Part shown: positions 1 to 5,947 of the stretch, piece by piece
Numbering within the stretch: the stretch's first letter is position 1
Layout of the letters: each line of letters starts with the position of its first letter
Source of the DNA: CAYGWP01 sp964353455
GTDB taxonomy: Bacteria; Planctomycetota; Phycisphaerae; FEN-1346
Assembly: GCA_964353455.1 (NCBI GenBank)
Contig: CAYGWP010000548.1
Location: forward strand, 1 to 5,968
DNA length: 5,968 nt
Reading direction: 5' to 3'
Made by a program: the position numbers and the translations under genes
The notes under the pieces: model-generated
What the model saw: only the letters and a program-made list of their open reading frames with translations
Database searches by the model: none
Told to the model about the DNA's origin: nothing

Positions 1-22
1 GCACAGCCGCCCCCGGCTGTGC
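1..22. repeat. Perfect 9-bp hairpin (REP-like) at the left edge, inside the 3' part of mnmE
   Basis: The arms GCACAGCCG (1-9) and CGGCTGTGC (14-22) are perfect complements around a CCCC loop. The hairpin overlaps the mnmE reading frame at the point where the C-terminal helical domain stops looking like the family (the residues read GVMHSRGRLC). It resembles the short GC-rich palindromes found in many copies in bacterial genomes, but only one copy is visible here and its outer flank is off the window. It could also be chance in GC-rich coding sequence. Confidence 0.45.
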
Positions 23-1272
23 ATCACGCCGGCCCGGCGCGCCAGCCGCGATGCCCGCGCAAGCGCCACCGCCGCCCGCTCCATCGACGCCCGGTGCCGC
101 GCGGTCACCACCGGCCCGGCGGCCTGACGGTCAACGCCCCCGCCTTCGACCGCCCGCACGAGCGCCGACCGCAGGTCCTCCAGCCCCTCGCCCGTAACCG
201 CGCTCGTCGCGATCACCTCCGTGACACCCCGCGCCGCCAGCCGCCCGAGCGCCACCTCCGGCGGCGCCAGGTCACACTTCGTGACGGCAACAACCATCGG
301 CGCGGCCACGAGGCCCATGAGTTCATCGGTCCCCTCGTACGACGGGGCCGTGGCATCGATCGCCACCAGCACCAGGTCGGCCCCGCCGATCGCCTCGGCC
401 GCCTTCGCCTGCGCCTTGGCGCCCAGTTCGTCGCGCGCCTCATCAATGCCCGCGATATCCGAAAGCGCGAACACGAGGCCCCCGACGTGGAGGGCCGCGC
501 GCAGTTCGTCGCGCGTCGTGCCCGCCTCGGGCGAGACGATCGCCCGGTCCGCTTCAAGGAGCCGGTTGAACAGGCTCGACTTGCCAGCGTTCGGCCGGCC
601 CGCCACCACCAGGCGCAAAGAGCCGCTGAAGGTCTCGATGCCCCGGGCCCGCCGGCCCAGGTCGGCCAGGCGCCCGCGGGCGGCATCCGCGCGGGCCGCC
701 ACCACGTCGGGCGGAGCAATCTCGATATCCTGATCCGAAAAATCCAGACCCGCCTCCACCAGGGCCAACACGTCGCGGACCTCCTCGATGATCCCCGAGA
801 CCTCCCGCGAGAGATGCCCGCCCAGCAGGTCCTCCGCCGCTCGCAGGGCCGATGCGCTGCCGGCATTCACGACCTCCATGACGGCCTCGGCCTGCGCAAG
901 GTCCAGCCGCCCGCTCATAAGCGCCCGGAACGTGAACTCCCCCGGCTCGGCCGGCCGCGCGCCCGCCGCCACCAGCCCCGCCACCATCAGCCCCTCCAGC
1001 GCCGGCCAGGCGCCAACGTGGAACTCGACCACGTCCTCGCGCGTGTACGACCGCGGCCCGCGCATCAGGTACGCCATCGCGGGGACCGACAGCCGCTCGC
1101 CCGCCAGTTCCAGCCGCCCCGCATGAGCCGTGTAGGTGGCCGCCGTTAACACGCCCGGCACGAACACCCGGTCGGCAATCTCAATCGCCCGCGGCCCCGA
1201 GAGGCGCAGTATCGCCCGCTCCCCCGCCCCGTCTGGGGAACTGACGGCCACGATCGTGTCGTCCAGATTCAT
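1..1272 (-). CDS. mnmE: MnmE-like tRNA uridine-5-carboxymethylaminomethyl modification GTPase (3' end off window)
   Basis: MnmE works with MnmG in the cytoplasm to modify the wobble uridine (U34) of certain tRNAs, using a folate cofactor and a K+-dependent GTPase cycle. The 424 codons seen read MNLDDTIVAVSSPDG at the start, matching the family's N-terminal DTIVA motif. The folate-domain stretch PGEFTFRALMSGRLDLAQAEA follows near residues 110-130. The G domain has G1 GRPNAGKSS (K231, with the K+-loop Asn at 228), G2 GTTRD (251-255), a G3 reading DIAG (from D272) instead of DTAG, a G4 reading TKCD (331-334) instead of NKxD, and G5 SA (357-358). The start is the ATG at 1270-1272, chosen for the DTIVA match. 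The only Shine-Dalgarno candidate is a weak AAGG about 10 bases upstream, and an in-frame GTG 14 codons further up is possible. The C-terminal Cys motif (CIGK type) would lie beyond the left edge. Family assignment is secure, but full activity is not, because several conserved residues differ. Confidence 0.9.
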   Translation of the reverse strand, partial: MNLDDTIVAVSSPDGAGERAILRLSGPRAIEIADRVFVPGVLTAATYTAHAGRLELAGERLSVPAMAYLMRGPRSYTREDVVEFHVGAWPALEGLMVAGLVAAGARPAEPGEFTFRALMSGRLDLAQAEAVMEVVNAGSASALRAAEDLLGGHLSREVSGIIEEVRDVLALVEAGLDFSDQDIEIAPPDVVAARADAARGRLADLGRRARGIETFSGSLRLVVAGRPNAGKSSLFNRLLEADRAIVSPEAGTTRDELRAALHVGGLVFALSDIAGIDEARDELGAKAQAKAAEAIGGADLVLVAIDATAPSYEGTDELMGLVAAPMVVAVTKCDLAPPEVALGRLAARGVTEVIATSAVTGEGLEDLRSALVRAVEGGGVDRQAAGPVVTARHRASMERAAVALARASRLARRAGVMHSRGRLC

Positions 1273-1499
1273 CAGAACTACCTTGTCGGGCTTGCTTGCG
1301 GCGTATCCTATCACGGCCCCTTGCGGCCCGCCGCCTATTTTATTCCGCTGCCGGGACTGCCGTGGTAGCATTCCCGTCCGGGACCGGACTGCCACGCGGA
1401 AGACGCCGTGAAAGAAACGCAGGCCGCGCGCGTAATCATGTCCGGGGATGGTACTCCGCCGCCGAGCGGCAGGGCCGCGAGCGCATCAAGGAGAAGGTC
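1273..1499. other. Divergent intergenic region between mnmE and the HEAT gene
   Basis: This 227-bp spacer must hold the 5' ends of both the leftward mnmE and the rightward HEAT-protein gene. An AT-richer patch (TATTTTATT, 1336-1344) stands out against the GC-rich background, and a GATAGGAT stretch lies on the minus strand around 1305-1312. I could not pair either with a well-spaced -35 box, so no promoter is called. A direct repeat GGACTGCC occurs at about 1353 and again at about 1385. The reading frame of the HEAT gene stays open back to 1296, but that extension is Arg-rich and unlike a protein N-terminus. Confidence 0.5.
1488..1497 (+). promoter_or_regulatory. Ribosome binding site of the HEAT-repeat gene
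   Basis: AAGGAGAAGG ends two bases before the ATG at 1500; the AAGGAG core sits 6 bases upstream of it. This decides the start against in-frame codons further upstream. The same ten bases precede the truncated paralogue at 5245. Confidence 0.8.
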
Positions 1500-4235
1500 A
1501 TGGCCGACGCATCCAGTGCGGGCTTCATCGCGGTCTCCTGCAAAGGCTGCGGCAAGAGGTTCCGCGCGCCGGCCGCGGCGGCGGGCAGGCGCGGCAAGTG
1601 CCCGCAGTGCGGCGCGGCGATTGAGGTGCCTCATGCGAGCGAGGCCGCGCCGCCGGTCGTAACGGCCAGGCCGGTCGCAGGGGCGGCGCAGGGCGCGCCC
1701 GTCGCGGCGGCGTTGCCGGCGGCAAGTACCCCCGACCTTACGGTCGCGGCTCGAAAAGGTACGAAAGTCGCTATCATCGGCGCCGCCGGCCTCGTGGGCG
1801 TCATCGTCCTGGCGATCGTCGGCTACGTGATTTTTTTCGGGCAGTCGGGCGGGCGGAGCGACCTGGGGCCCGTGGGCGGCCCGGCCCCTGCCGGCGCGTC
1901 GGCCCAGACACTCGACGACTGGATGCGCCGCGAGCGGCGCCTGCCCGACCTGCCGAAGCGCATCGTCGGCCAACTGCCGCTGGAGGTCGTCTCGGTGCGC
2001 ATGGCGCGGGGCGAGGAATCGTTCAACATCTACCCGTCTCACGGCACAATGCGCGTGTACACCGTGCGGGCCGTCCTGCGGAACACCGGCAGCAAGCCCC
2101 TGGTCCTCGGCGGCACCGCCGCCCTGGTGGAGTCAAACGCCGACGGCCTCGCCTATGACGGCGTGATCCAGGGCCACGAGGCCATGAGTTCGCCTTTCCA
2201 GCGGACGGCGCTGCGCGGCAGGCTGCCGTTCGGCGGAACCGGGCCGCGCAACGCCTTCGTCGTCTCGCAGTACCAGCCGGTTGATGATGACAACGACTGT
2301 AGCATCAGCCTTGTGCTCGGCGACCTGGTGCTGTTCTCGTCGGGCGGCGCGAGGAGCCCGAGTTTCGGCGTGCTCGCGCCGGGCGAGCGGTGCGTCCTGG
2401 TGCTGAACTTCAAACTGGTCCGCATCGTCAAGGACGAGTTTCTGCGAAGCGCTTTCTTCGCCAGCCCGGTCGTCTATGCGCCGAGCGAGGCGGAAGGTCC
2501 GGCGGCCATGCTGGTGTGGCAGTTCAAGCCCCCCGCCGGCGGCAACCTGGACGGCACCTGGACGATGGCCAAGTTTCACCAGTCGCCGCTGGACCAGGCG
2601 TCGCTGGAGACCCTTGCGCAGAATGATGAAATCCACCCATTCATGCGCGTCCTGGGCGCAAGTTGGCTGGGCGAACTGCATGGGCCGGCGGGTTTCGCCG
2701 CCCTCAGGACCCGCCTGCCGCTGGCCAACGAACGCGCGGGCGACGTGCGTGCGGCGGCCATCTCGGCCCTGGGCCGGGCACGCGACACCGGATCCGCCGG
2801 CGTATTCCGCAAGATGCTGCGGGACCCGGAGGAACCGGTCGGCATCCGCGCGCGTGCGGCCGCCGCGCTCGGACACCTGGGGCTTGAAGAGGCCCTCGAC
2901 GATCTTGTGGCCGTCGTCCGCGCCGAGGTCAAGGCCGAGGACGACAAGAAACTCGACAACGACGCCATCCGGGCCATCGGCTGCATCGGCACGCCCCGGG
3001 CCATCCAACTGCTGGCCGGTATCGTCAAGGGCGCCGACCTTGACCGCGCGTCTAGCGCCCTGTCGGCCCTGGAGGACTGCGGGTCGCCGGCCGTGCCCGT
3101 CGTCATCGAGGCCGCACGCGACAGCCGCGAACGCGTGGCCGAGCGGGCCGCAACCGCCCTCGGATACCTCATGAAAACCAGGCAGGAGAAAGACCGGACC
3201 GAGCCGGCGCTGAGCCTCCTTCAGTCGGACGATGAGGCCGACGAGACCCGCGCCGCACGAATCCGCGACGGCTCGCCCGACCTCCCGGAGGCCGACTGCC
3301 GCACGCTCATGGCCGCCCTCGAACAATCCCTGTCCAATTCCAGCAGCGGCGTGCGTAACACGGCCGCCGGCGCACTTGCCAAGGTGCCGGGCAAGGCCGC
3401 CGGCGAGACCATCTGCCGCATCATCGCGGCCTCAAGCAACCCTCCGTCGGCGCTCCTGGAGGCCCTGGGCCAGCGGCGCGAGCCGAATGCGGCCGCGATG
3501 CTCTCGCGGTTCATCCGGCCGGATGCGCCAAAGGAACCCTGCGAGACGGCCTGCCGGGTCCTCGGCAACCTCCGCGCCGCCGAGGCCAGGGGCGACCTTG
3601 AGAAACTCGCCATGAACACGGCGGCCCAGGACCCGGTGCGGCAGGCAGCCCTCCGCGCCCTTGAGAAACTGGAGGGGGGCCCCGGCGAGGCGTGCCTCCT
3701 TGCGCTCGCCCGCGAAGTGAAAGGCAGCCTGCGGTGGGACGCCCTGGAGCGGCTGTGCGACTGGCGGTCGAGCGCAGCGCAGGCGGCCGTGGCCGCGGCC
3801 ATCGCCGAGACGGACCCGGGCGGAAAATATCGCCGCGACGAACTCCAGAAACGCCGCGACCGCGCTGCCGCACGCGGATCGCCAACCCTCGCCTCGCGCC
3901 TGGCAAGCAAGGATGACGGCGATCGCGCCGAGGCCATCTCCGAGGTGCGAGACCGGCGCGACCGGTCCGCCTTGCCGGACCTGAAGCGCGCCGCGGTTGC
4001 CGAGACCGACCCGGCCTGCCTGTGGCGGGTGCGGGCGGCGCTGGCGGACCTCGGCTGCCGCGACAGGGACCTCGTGCGGCCGATGGTCGATAAACTCAAG
4101 TCCGGCCCGGAGAACATCCGCCGGCCCGTGGCCGCAATCCTGCGGTACCTGACCGGCATAACGGACGGACCGTTCACGAACGAGACCGACACCGAGATTG
4201 CCGAGGACATTGCGGCGTGGGCGGCGCGGAGGTAG
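1500..4235 (+). CDS. Zinc-ribbon / single-TM / HEAT-repeat protein
   Basis: A 911-residue protein of unknown specific role. Residues 9-43 form a zinc ribbon with C14-K-G-C17 and C34-P-Q-C37, the planctomycete-style 'CxGCGKRF...GRRGKCPQCGAAIEVP' pattern. An Ala/Pro-rich linker (45-85) leads to one hydrophobic helix (about 89-113) preceded by Arg/Lys, so the ribbon should be cytoplasmic and the rest outside the membrane. Residues about 140-370 look beta-rich; VRAVLRNTGSKPLVL near 189 and LAPGERCVLVLNFKL near 292 resemble the DUF4352-type Ig-like pattern, a tentative likeness. From about 385 to 880 there are repeated helical pairs of HEAT type (e.g. DVRAAAISALGRA, RARAAAALGHLG), usually protein-binding scaffolds. 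The end, with YLTG followed by a W, matches the tail of many planctomycete HEAT proteins. No catalytic motif is seen. The ATG was chosen for its strong Shine-Dalgarno and because the zinc ribbon begins right after it. Confidence 0.9.
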   Translation: MADASSAGFIAVSCKGCGKRFRAPAAAAGRRGKCPQCGAAIEVPHASEAAPPVVTARPVAGAAQGAPVAAALPAASTPDLTVAARKGTKVAIIGAAGLVGVIVLAIVGYVIFFGQSGGRSDLGPVGGPAPAGASAQTLDDWMRRERRLPDLPKRIVGQLPLEVVSVRMARGEESFNIYPSHGTMRVYTVRAVLRNTGSKPLVLGGTAALVESNADGLAYDGVIQGHEAMSSPFQRTALRGRLPFGGTGPRNAFVVSQYQPVDDDNDCSISLVLGDLVLFSSGGARSPSFGVLAPGERCVLVLNFKLVRIVKDEFLRSAFFASPVVYAPSEAEGPAAMLVWQFKPPAGGNLDGTWTMAKFHQSPLDQASLETLAQNDEIHPFMRVLGASWLGELHGPAGFAALRTRLPLANERAGDVRAAAISALGRARDTGSAGVFRKMLRDPEEPVGIRARAAAALGHLGLEEALDDLVAVVRAEVKAEDDKKLDNDAIRAIGCIGTPRAIQLLAGIVKGADLDRASSALSALEDCGSPAVPVVIEAARDSRERVAERAATALGYLMKTRQEKDRTEPALSLLQSDDEADETRAARIRDGSPDLPEADCRTLMAALEQSLSNSSSGVRNTAAGALAKVPGKAAGETICRIIAASSNPPSALLEALGQRREPNAAAMLSRFIRPDAPKEPCETACRVLGNLRAAEARGDLEKLAMNTAAQDPVRQAALRALEKLEGGPGEACLLALAREVKGSLRWDALERLCDWRSSAAQAAVAAAIAETDPGGKYRRDELQKRRDRAAARGSPTLASRLASKDDGDRAEAISEVRDRRDRSALPDLKRAAVAETDPACLWRVRAALADLGCRDRDLVRPMVDKLKSGPENIRRPVAAILRYLTGITDGPFTNETDTEIAEDIAAWAARR

Positions 4236-4240
4236 GCACA

Positions 4241-4314
4241 CGTTTAGCCGCGACTCGAAGAGGAGCGCGTTTTCGAGCGGCCACACGCGCTCCTCTTCGA
4301 GTCGCGGCTAAACG
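4241..4314. repeat. Perfect 30-bp-arm inverted repeat (long hairpin)
   Basis: The left arm (4241-4270, beginning CGTTTAGCCGCGACTCGAAG) and right arm (4285-4314, ending CTTCGAGTCGCGGCTAAACG) are perfectly complementary over 30 bp, with a 14-base loop at 4271-4284. It starts 5 bases after the stop codon of the HEAT gene and ends 60 bases before the next gene. There is no T-tract on either side, so it is not a standard intrinsic terminator, although an RNA hairpin this strong would probably affect 3'-end stability or read-through between the two genes. Perfect arms in a spacer suggest a recently arrived or actively maintained palindromic element of REP or MITE type. Both sequence and symmetry are directly visible; its mobility is inferred. 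Confidence 0.9.
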
Positions 4315-4360
4315 AGCACGGCCGGCGAAGTTCACCCCTTGCGGGGATCGGGTTACTGAC

Positions 4361-4366
4361 AAGGAG
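4361..4366 (+). promoter_or_regulatory. Ribosome binding site of the SH3-like secreted protein gene
   Basis: AAGGAG lies 8 bases before the ATG at 4375, an optimal Shine-Dalgarno in an AT-rich leader (ATATATCA). It fixes this start. A small CCCC-TTGC-GGGG hairpin lies at 4335-4346 just upstream. No convincing promoter is visible between 4315 and 4360. Confidence 0.8.
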
Positions 4367-4374
4367 ATATATCA

Positions 4375-5211
4375 ATGCGATATTGTACAGCACTGTGCCT
4401 GGCCCTGGGCGCGGCGGCCTGGGCGCTCCCGGCGCCGGCGTCGGCGGCCGTCATCGGCAAGGCCGTCGTCACGGCCGAGAAAGCATCCGTAATGCAAGGG
4501 AAAGAGGCGGTCGCCTCCGTCAAGAAGGGCGACGTGCTCGACGTTACGGAAATGAAGGGCGACTGGTTCGGCGTGGCGCCGACGCGGGGGTGGATACACA
4601 AGTCGAATGTGCGCTTTGAGGCGGCAGCCGCTCCGACCCCGGCCGCACCCGCCGCGCCGGCGGCCAATCAGCCCCCTCCTCCGGCGGCAACGGCCACGCA
4701 CACCTTCAGCGGGTATCTGGAGAGGGGGTTCATGCTGGGAGGCGGCGGTGAGATCCCCAAGTGCCTGGACCCGTCGCGCCGCTGGGTCCGCGTCTCGCCC
4801 GAGCAGGAGGTGGTTGGGCGCAAAGTGCTGGCCGCCGTCTCCGCCAATAGCGGGAACCTCGAGACAATAGCATTTATGGCCCTATCGGTGAGCCAGGCCA
4901 TGCGCCAGACCGTTGAAGGTAAGCCAACCGCCGACATGCTTCACATCGTTGCGATGTCCAGGAAGGATCTGCCGGCGACCGGCATCTTCAAGGATCCCAT
5001 CCGGTTTCAGCCGGGGCCTGTGACTACCGTGGCAGCGGTGTGCAAACAGTTCGGCGCCGCCACCGAGAAGGAAACATGGTCGGGCAAGTCGTTCCAGGAC
5101 ATGGGTATGAGCGATACGGTCTGGTGGTGGGGCCAGGTAGGGGTCGCGGCGTCGGCCGACGGCACCATCACCCACATCCTGGTTCGCAGACCCGTTGAGG
5201 AAGCCAAGTAG
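4375..5211 (+). CDS. Secreted SH3-like domain protein with unknown C-terminal domain
   Basis: A 278-residue protein. Residues 1-24 look like a Sec signal peptide: a short basic start (MRYC), a hydrophobic core and a signal-peptidase-I-type site after PAPASA. Residues about 26-82 read like a bacterial SH3 domain, with KASVMQGKEAVASVKKGD, then LDVTEMKGDWFGVAP and GWIHKSNV; such domains often bind peptidoglycan or peptides outside the cytoplasm. A Pro/Ala linker (84-107) joins a C-terminal domain (about 110-278) I do not recognise. That domain ends with TVAAVCKQFGAATEKETW, then DTVWWWGQVGVAASADG and ITHILVRR. This loosely recalls the SmpA/BamE-type pattern of a variable loop followed by a W-rich strand pair, but the match is weak. 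The gene lies 139 bp after the HEAT gene and 33 bp before the truncated zinc-ribbon remnant, so a shared envelope role is plausible. Signal peptide and SH3 calls are fairly sure; function is not known. Confidence 0.85.
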   Translation: MRYCTALCLALGAAAWALPAPASAAVIGKAVVTAEKASVMQGKEAVASVKKGDVLDVTEMKGDWFGVAPTRGWIHKSNVRFEAAAAPTPAAPAAPAANQPPPPAATATHTFSGYLERGFMLGGGGEIPKCLDPSRRWVRVSPEQEVVGRKVLAAVSANSGNLETIAFMALSVSQAMRQTVEGKPTADMLHIVAMSRKDLPATGIFKDPIRFQPGPVTTVAAVCKQFGAATEKETWSGKSFQDMGMSDTVWWWGQVGVAASADGTITHILVRRPVEEAK

Positions 5212-5228
5212 CCGCTGGAATTTGACCG

Positions 5229-5238
5229 AAGGAGAAGG
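5229..5238 (+). promoter_or_regulatory. Ribosome binding site duplicated from the HEAT gene leader
   Basis: AAGGAGAAGG, identical to the ten bases before the gene at 1500, but here 6 bases rather than 2 separate it from the ATG at 5245. It shows that the similarity between the two genes includes the translation start signal. Confidence 0.75.
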
Positions 5239-5244
5239 TGAATC

Positions 5245-5331
5245 ATGGCCGCCGAATCCAGTCAGAACTTCATTTCGGTTTTCTGCAAAGGTTGCGGCAA
5301 GAAGTTCCGCGCGGCGGCTGCGGCAAAGTAG
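5245..5331 (+). pseudogene. Truncated start of a second zinc-ribbon protein gene
   Basis: A 28-codon frame, MAAESSQNFISVFCKGCGKK then FRAAAAAK and stop. Its first 23 codons match the start of the gene at 1500 at 57 of 69 bases by my hand count, and the ribosome binding site is also conserved. It keeps the first zinc-binding pair (C14, C17) but stops before the second CxxC, the membrane helix and any C-terminal domain, so it cannot form the ribbon. Similarity fades at about 5325, just before the TAG at 5329-5331 and about 14 bases before the left hairpin of the transposase cassette. The natural reading is a gene cut by insertion of that cassette; the missing part may lie right of the window. 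A genuine 28-residue protein is possible but less likely. It lies 33 bp after the SH3-like gene and was probably cotranscribed with it. Confidence 0.75.
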
Positions 5332-5344
5332 CGGCATTTCGTTA

Positions 5345-5368
5345 GCCCCCGGTGAATACACCGGGGGC
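5345..5368. repeat. Left REP-like hairpin of the transposase cassette
   Basis: GCCCCCGGTG (5345-5354) and CACCGGGGGC (5359-5368) pair perfectly over 10 bp around an AATA loop. It lies 3' of the minus-strand transposase gene and 13 bases after the stop of the zinc-ribbon remnant. A second small hairpin, GCGCA-CCGAC-TGCGC, follows at 5381-5395. The same arm recurs at the right edge, which argues against chance. Confidence 0.85.
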
Positions 5369-5413
5369 CGCAGGCCGAAGGCGCACCGACTGCGCGAAGG
5401 CGGCAATGGCCGG

Positions 5414-5905
5414 CTATATCGGCGGCACGATAAACGCCCACGGTTTCGCCGGGCGGCCGGCGGCCAAGTTGTGCCGCTCGACGTATTCGATCCGCGCGAG
5501 GACCTCCCGCATTGTGAAGCAATACCGCTTGTCGAAGCCCGCGCCCCAGATCGGCCTGCCGGGCCTCAGGCCCCATCGCACGGCGTCCTTGGCGCACTTC
5601 GCGACGTCGGGCAGCGCGGCCGAACTTGCGCCGGCCACCACGTGCACATGCCACCTTTGAACCGTCATGGCGCATATCCTCAGCGCCAGCCGCTTGACGA
5701 GCGATGTGCCCATCCATTCGCCCACCTGCCACCAATCGCCGGCCGAGAAAAGGTATTCGGAATGCTTCATGCGTTTGCGGTCGATCTCCTCTATGACCGG
5801 GTCCGCCGGGAAAACGATGCCCTCGTCGACCCACCCGCGCTGATCGCCCCGCAGCCAGGTGCCATAGGTCGTCATCGTGATGAGGTTCGCGAGTAGCCGG
5901 CCCAC
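5414..5905 (-). CDS. REP-associated tyrosine transposase (RAYT, Y1/HUH family)
   Basis: A 163-residue single-domain HUH endonuclease, a normal length for the RAYT / IS200-like TnpA group. These enzymes cut and join single-stranded DNA at hairpin ends through one catalytic tyrosine. The N-terminus reads TTYGTWLRGDQRGWVD (residues 12-27), typical of the planctomycete-rich branch. The HUH metal-binding motif is H86-V-H88 within WHVHVVAG. The catalytic tyrosine is probably Y141 in RIEYVERHN, about 53 residues after the HUH; Y128 in DKRYCF is the alternative. The tail GRPAKPWAFI is also family-like. The start is a GTG at 5903-5905 with AAGGAGGG four bases upstream; an internal ATG at codon 11 is less likely. 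The frame is open with both motifs present, so the enzyme may be active. Hairpins at 5345-5368 and 5948-5968 flank it and are its likely substrates. Confidence 0.88.
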   Translation of the reverse strand: MGRLLANLITMTTYGTWLRGDQRGWVDEGIVFPADPVIEEIDRKRMKHSEYLFSAGDWWQVGEWMGTSLVKRLALRICAMTVQRWHVHVVAGASSAALPDVAKCAKDAVRWGLRPGRPIWGAGFDKRYCFTMREVLARIEYVERHNLAAGRPAKPWAFIVPPI

Positions 5906-5909
5906 GATG

Positions 5910-5917
5910 CCCTCCTT
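5910..5917 (-). promoter_or_regulatory. Ribosome binding site deciding the GTG start of the transposase
   Basis: On the minus strand AAGGAGGG is followed by CATC and then GTG. This near-perfect Shine-Dalgarno supports the GTG start over the ATG ten codons inside. Confidence 0.8.
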
Positions 5918-5947
5918 GCGTGGTGGCTATACGCTTTCAGGCGCGCG

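Noticed and set aside
19..1149. Long open frame on the plus strand opposite mnmE
   Set aside because: It is a GC-rich shadow: Arg/Pro/His-rich with no recognisable domain, while the opposite strand encodes a clear MnmE.
1283..1344. Sigma-70-like promoter boxes in the divergent spacer
   Set aside because: TTG-containing and TAT-containing hexamers exist, but no pair has 16-18 base spacing with good matches on either strand.
1296..1499. Upstream extension of the HEAT gene reading frame (68 extra codons)
   Set aside because: The extension is Arg-rich, lacks a ribosome binding site at 1296, and the ATG at 1500 has a strong Shine-Dalgarno with the zinc ribbon directly after it, as in the paralogue at 5245.
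2133..4286. Long open frames on the minus strand opposite the HEAT gene
   Set aside because: Low-complexity composition typical of antisense frames in high-GC coding DNA, with no domains and no ribosome binding sites that fit.
4241..4314. The long hairpin as a standard rho-independent terminator
   Set aside because: No T-tract follows either arm, and the stem is much longer than usual terminator stems.
4217..4362. Short frames on both strands through the 30-bp inverted repeat with similar peptides
   Set aside because: The peptide likeness arises only because the DNA is palindromic; neither frame has a ribosome binding site.
5195..5896. Plus-strand open frame covering the transposase region
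   Set aside because: It overlaps the SH3 gene end and the zinc-ribbon remnant in another frame and runs antisense to a clear HUH transposase. The protein has no family features.
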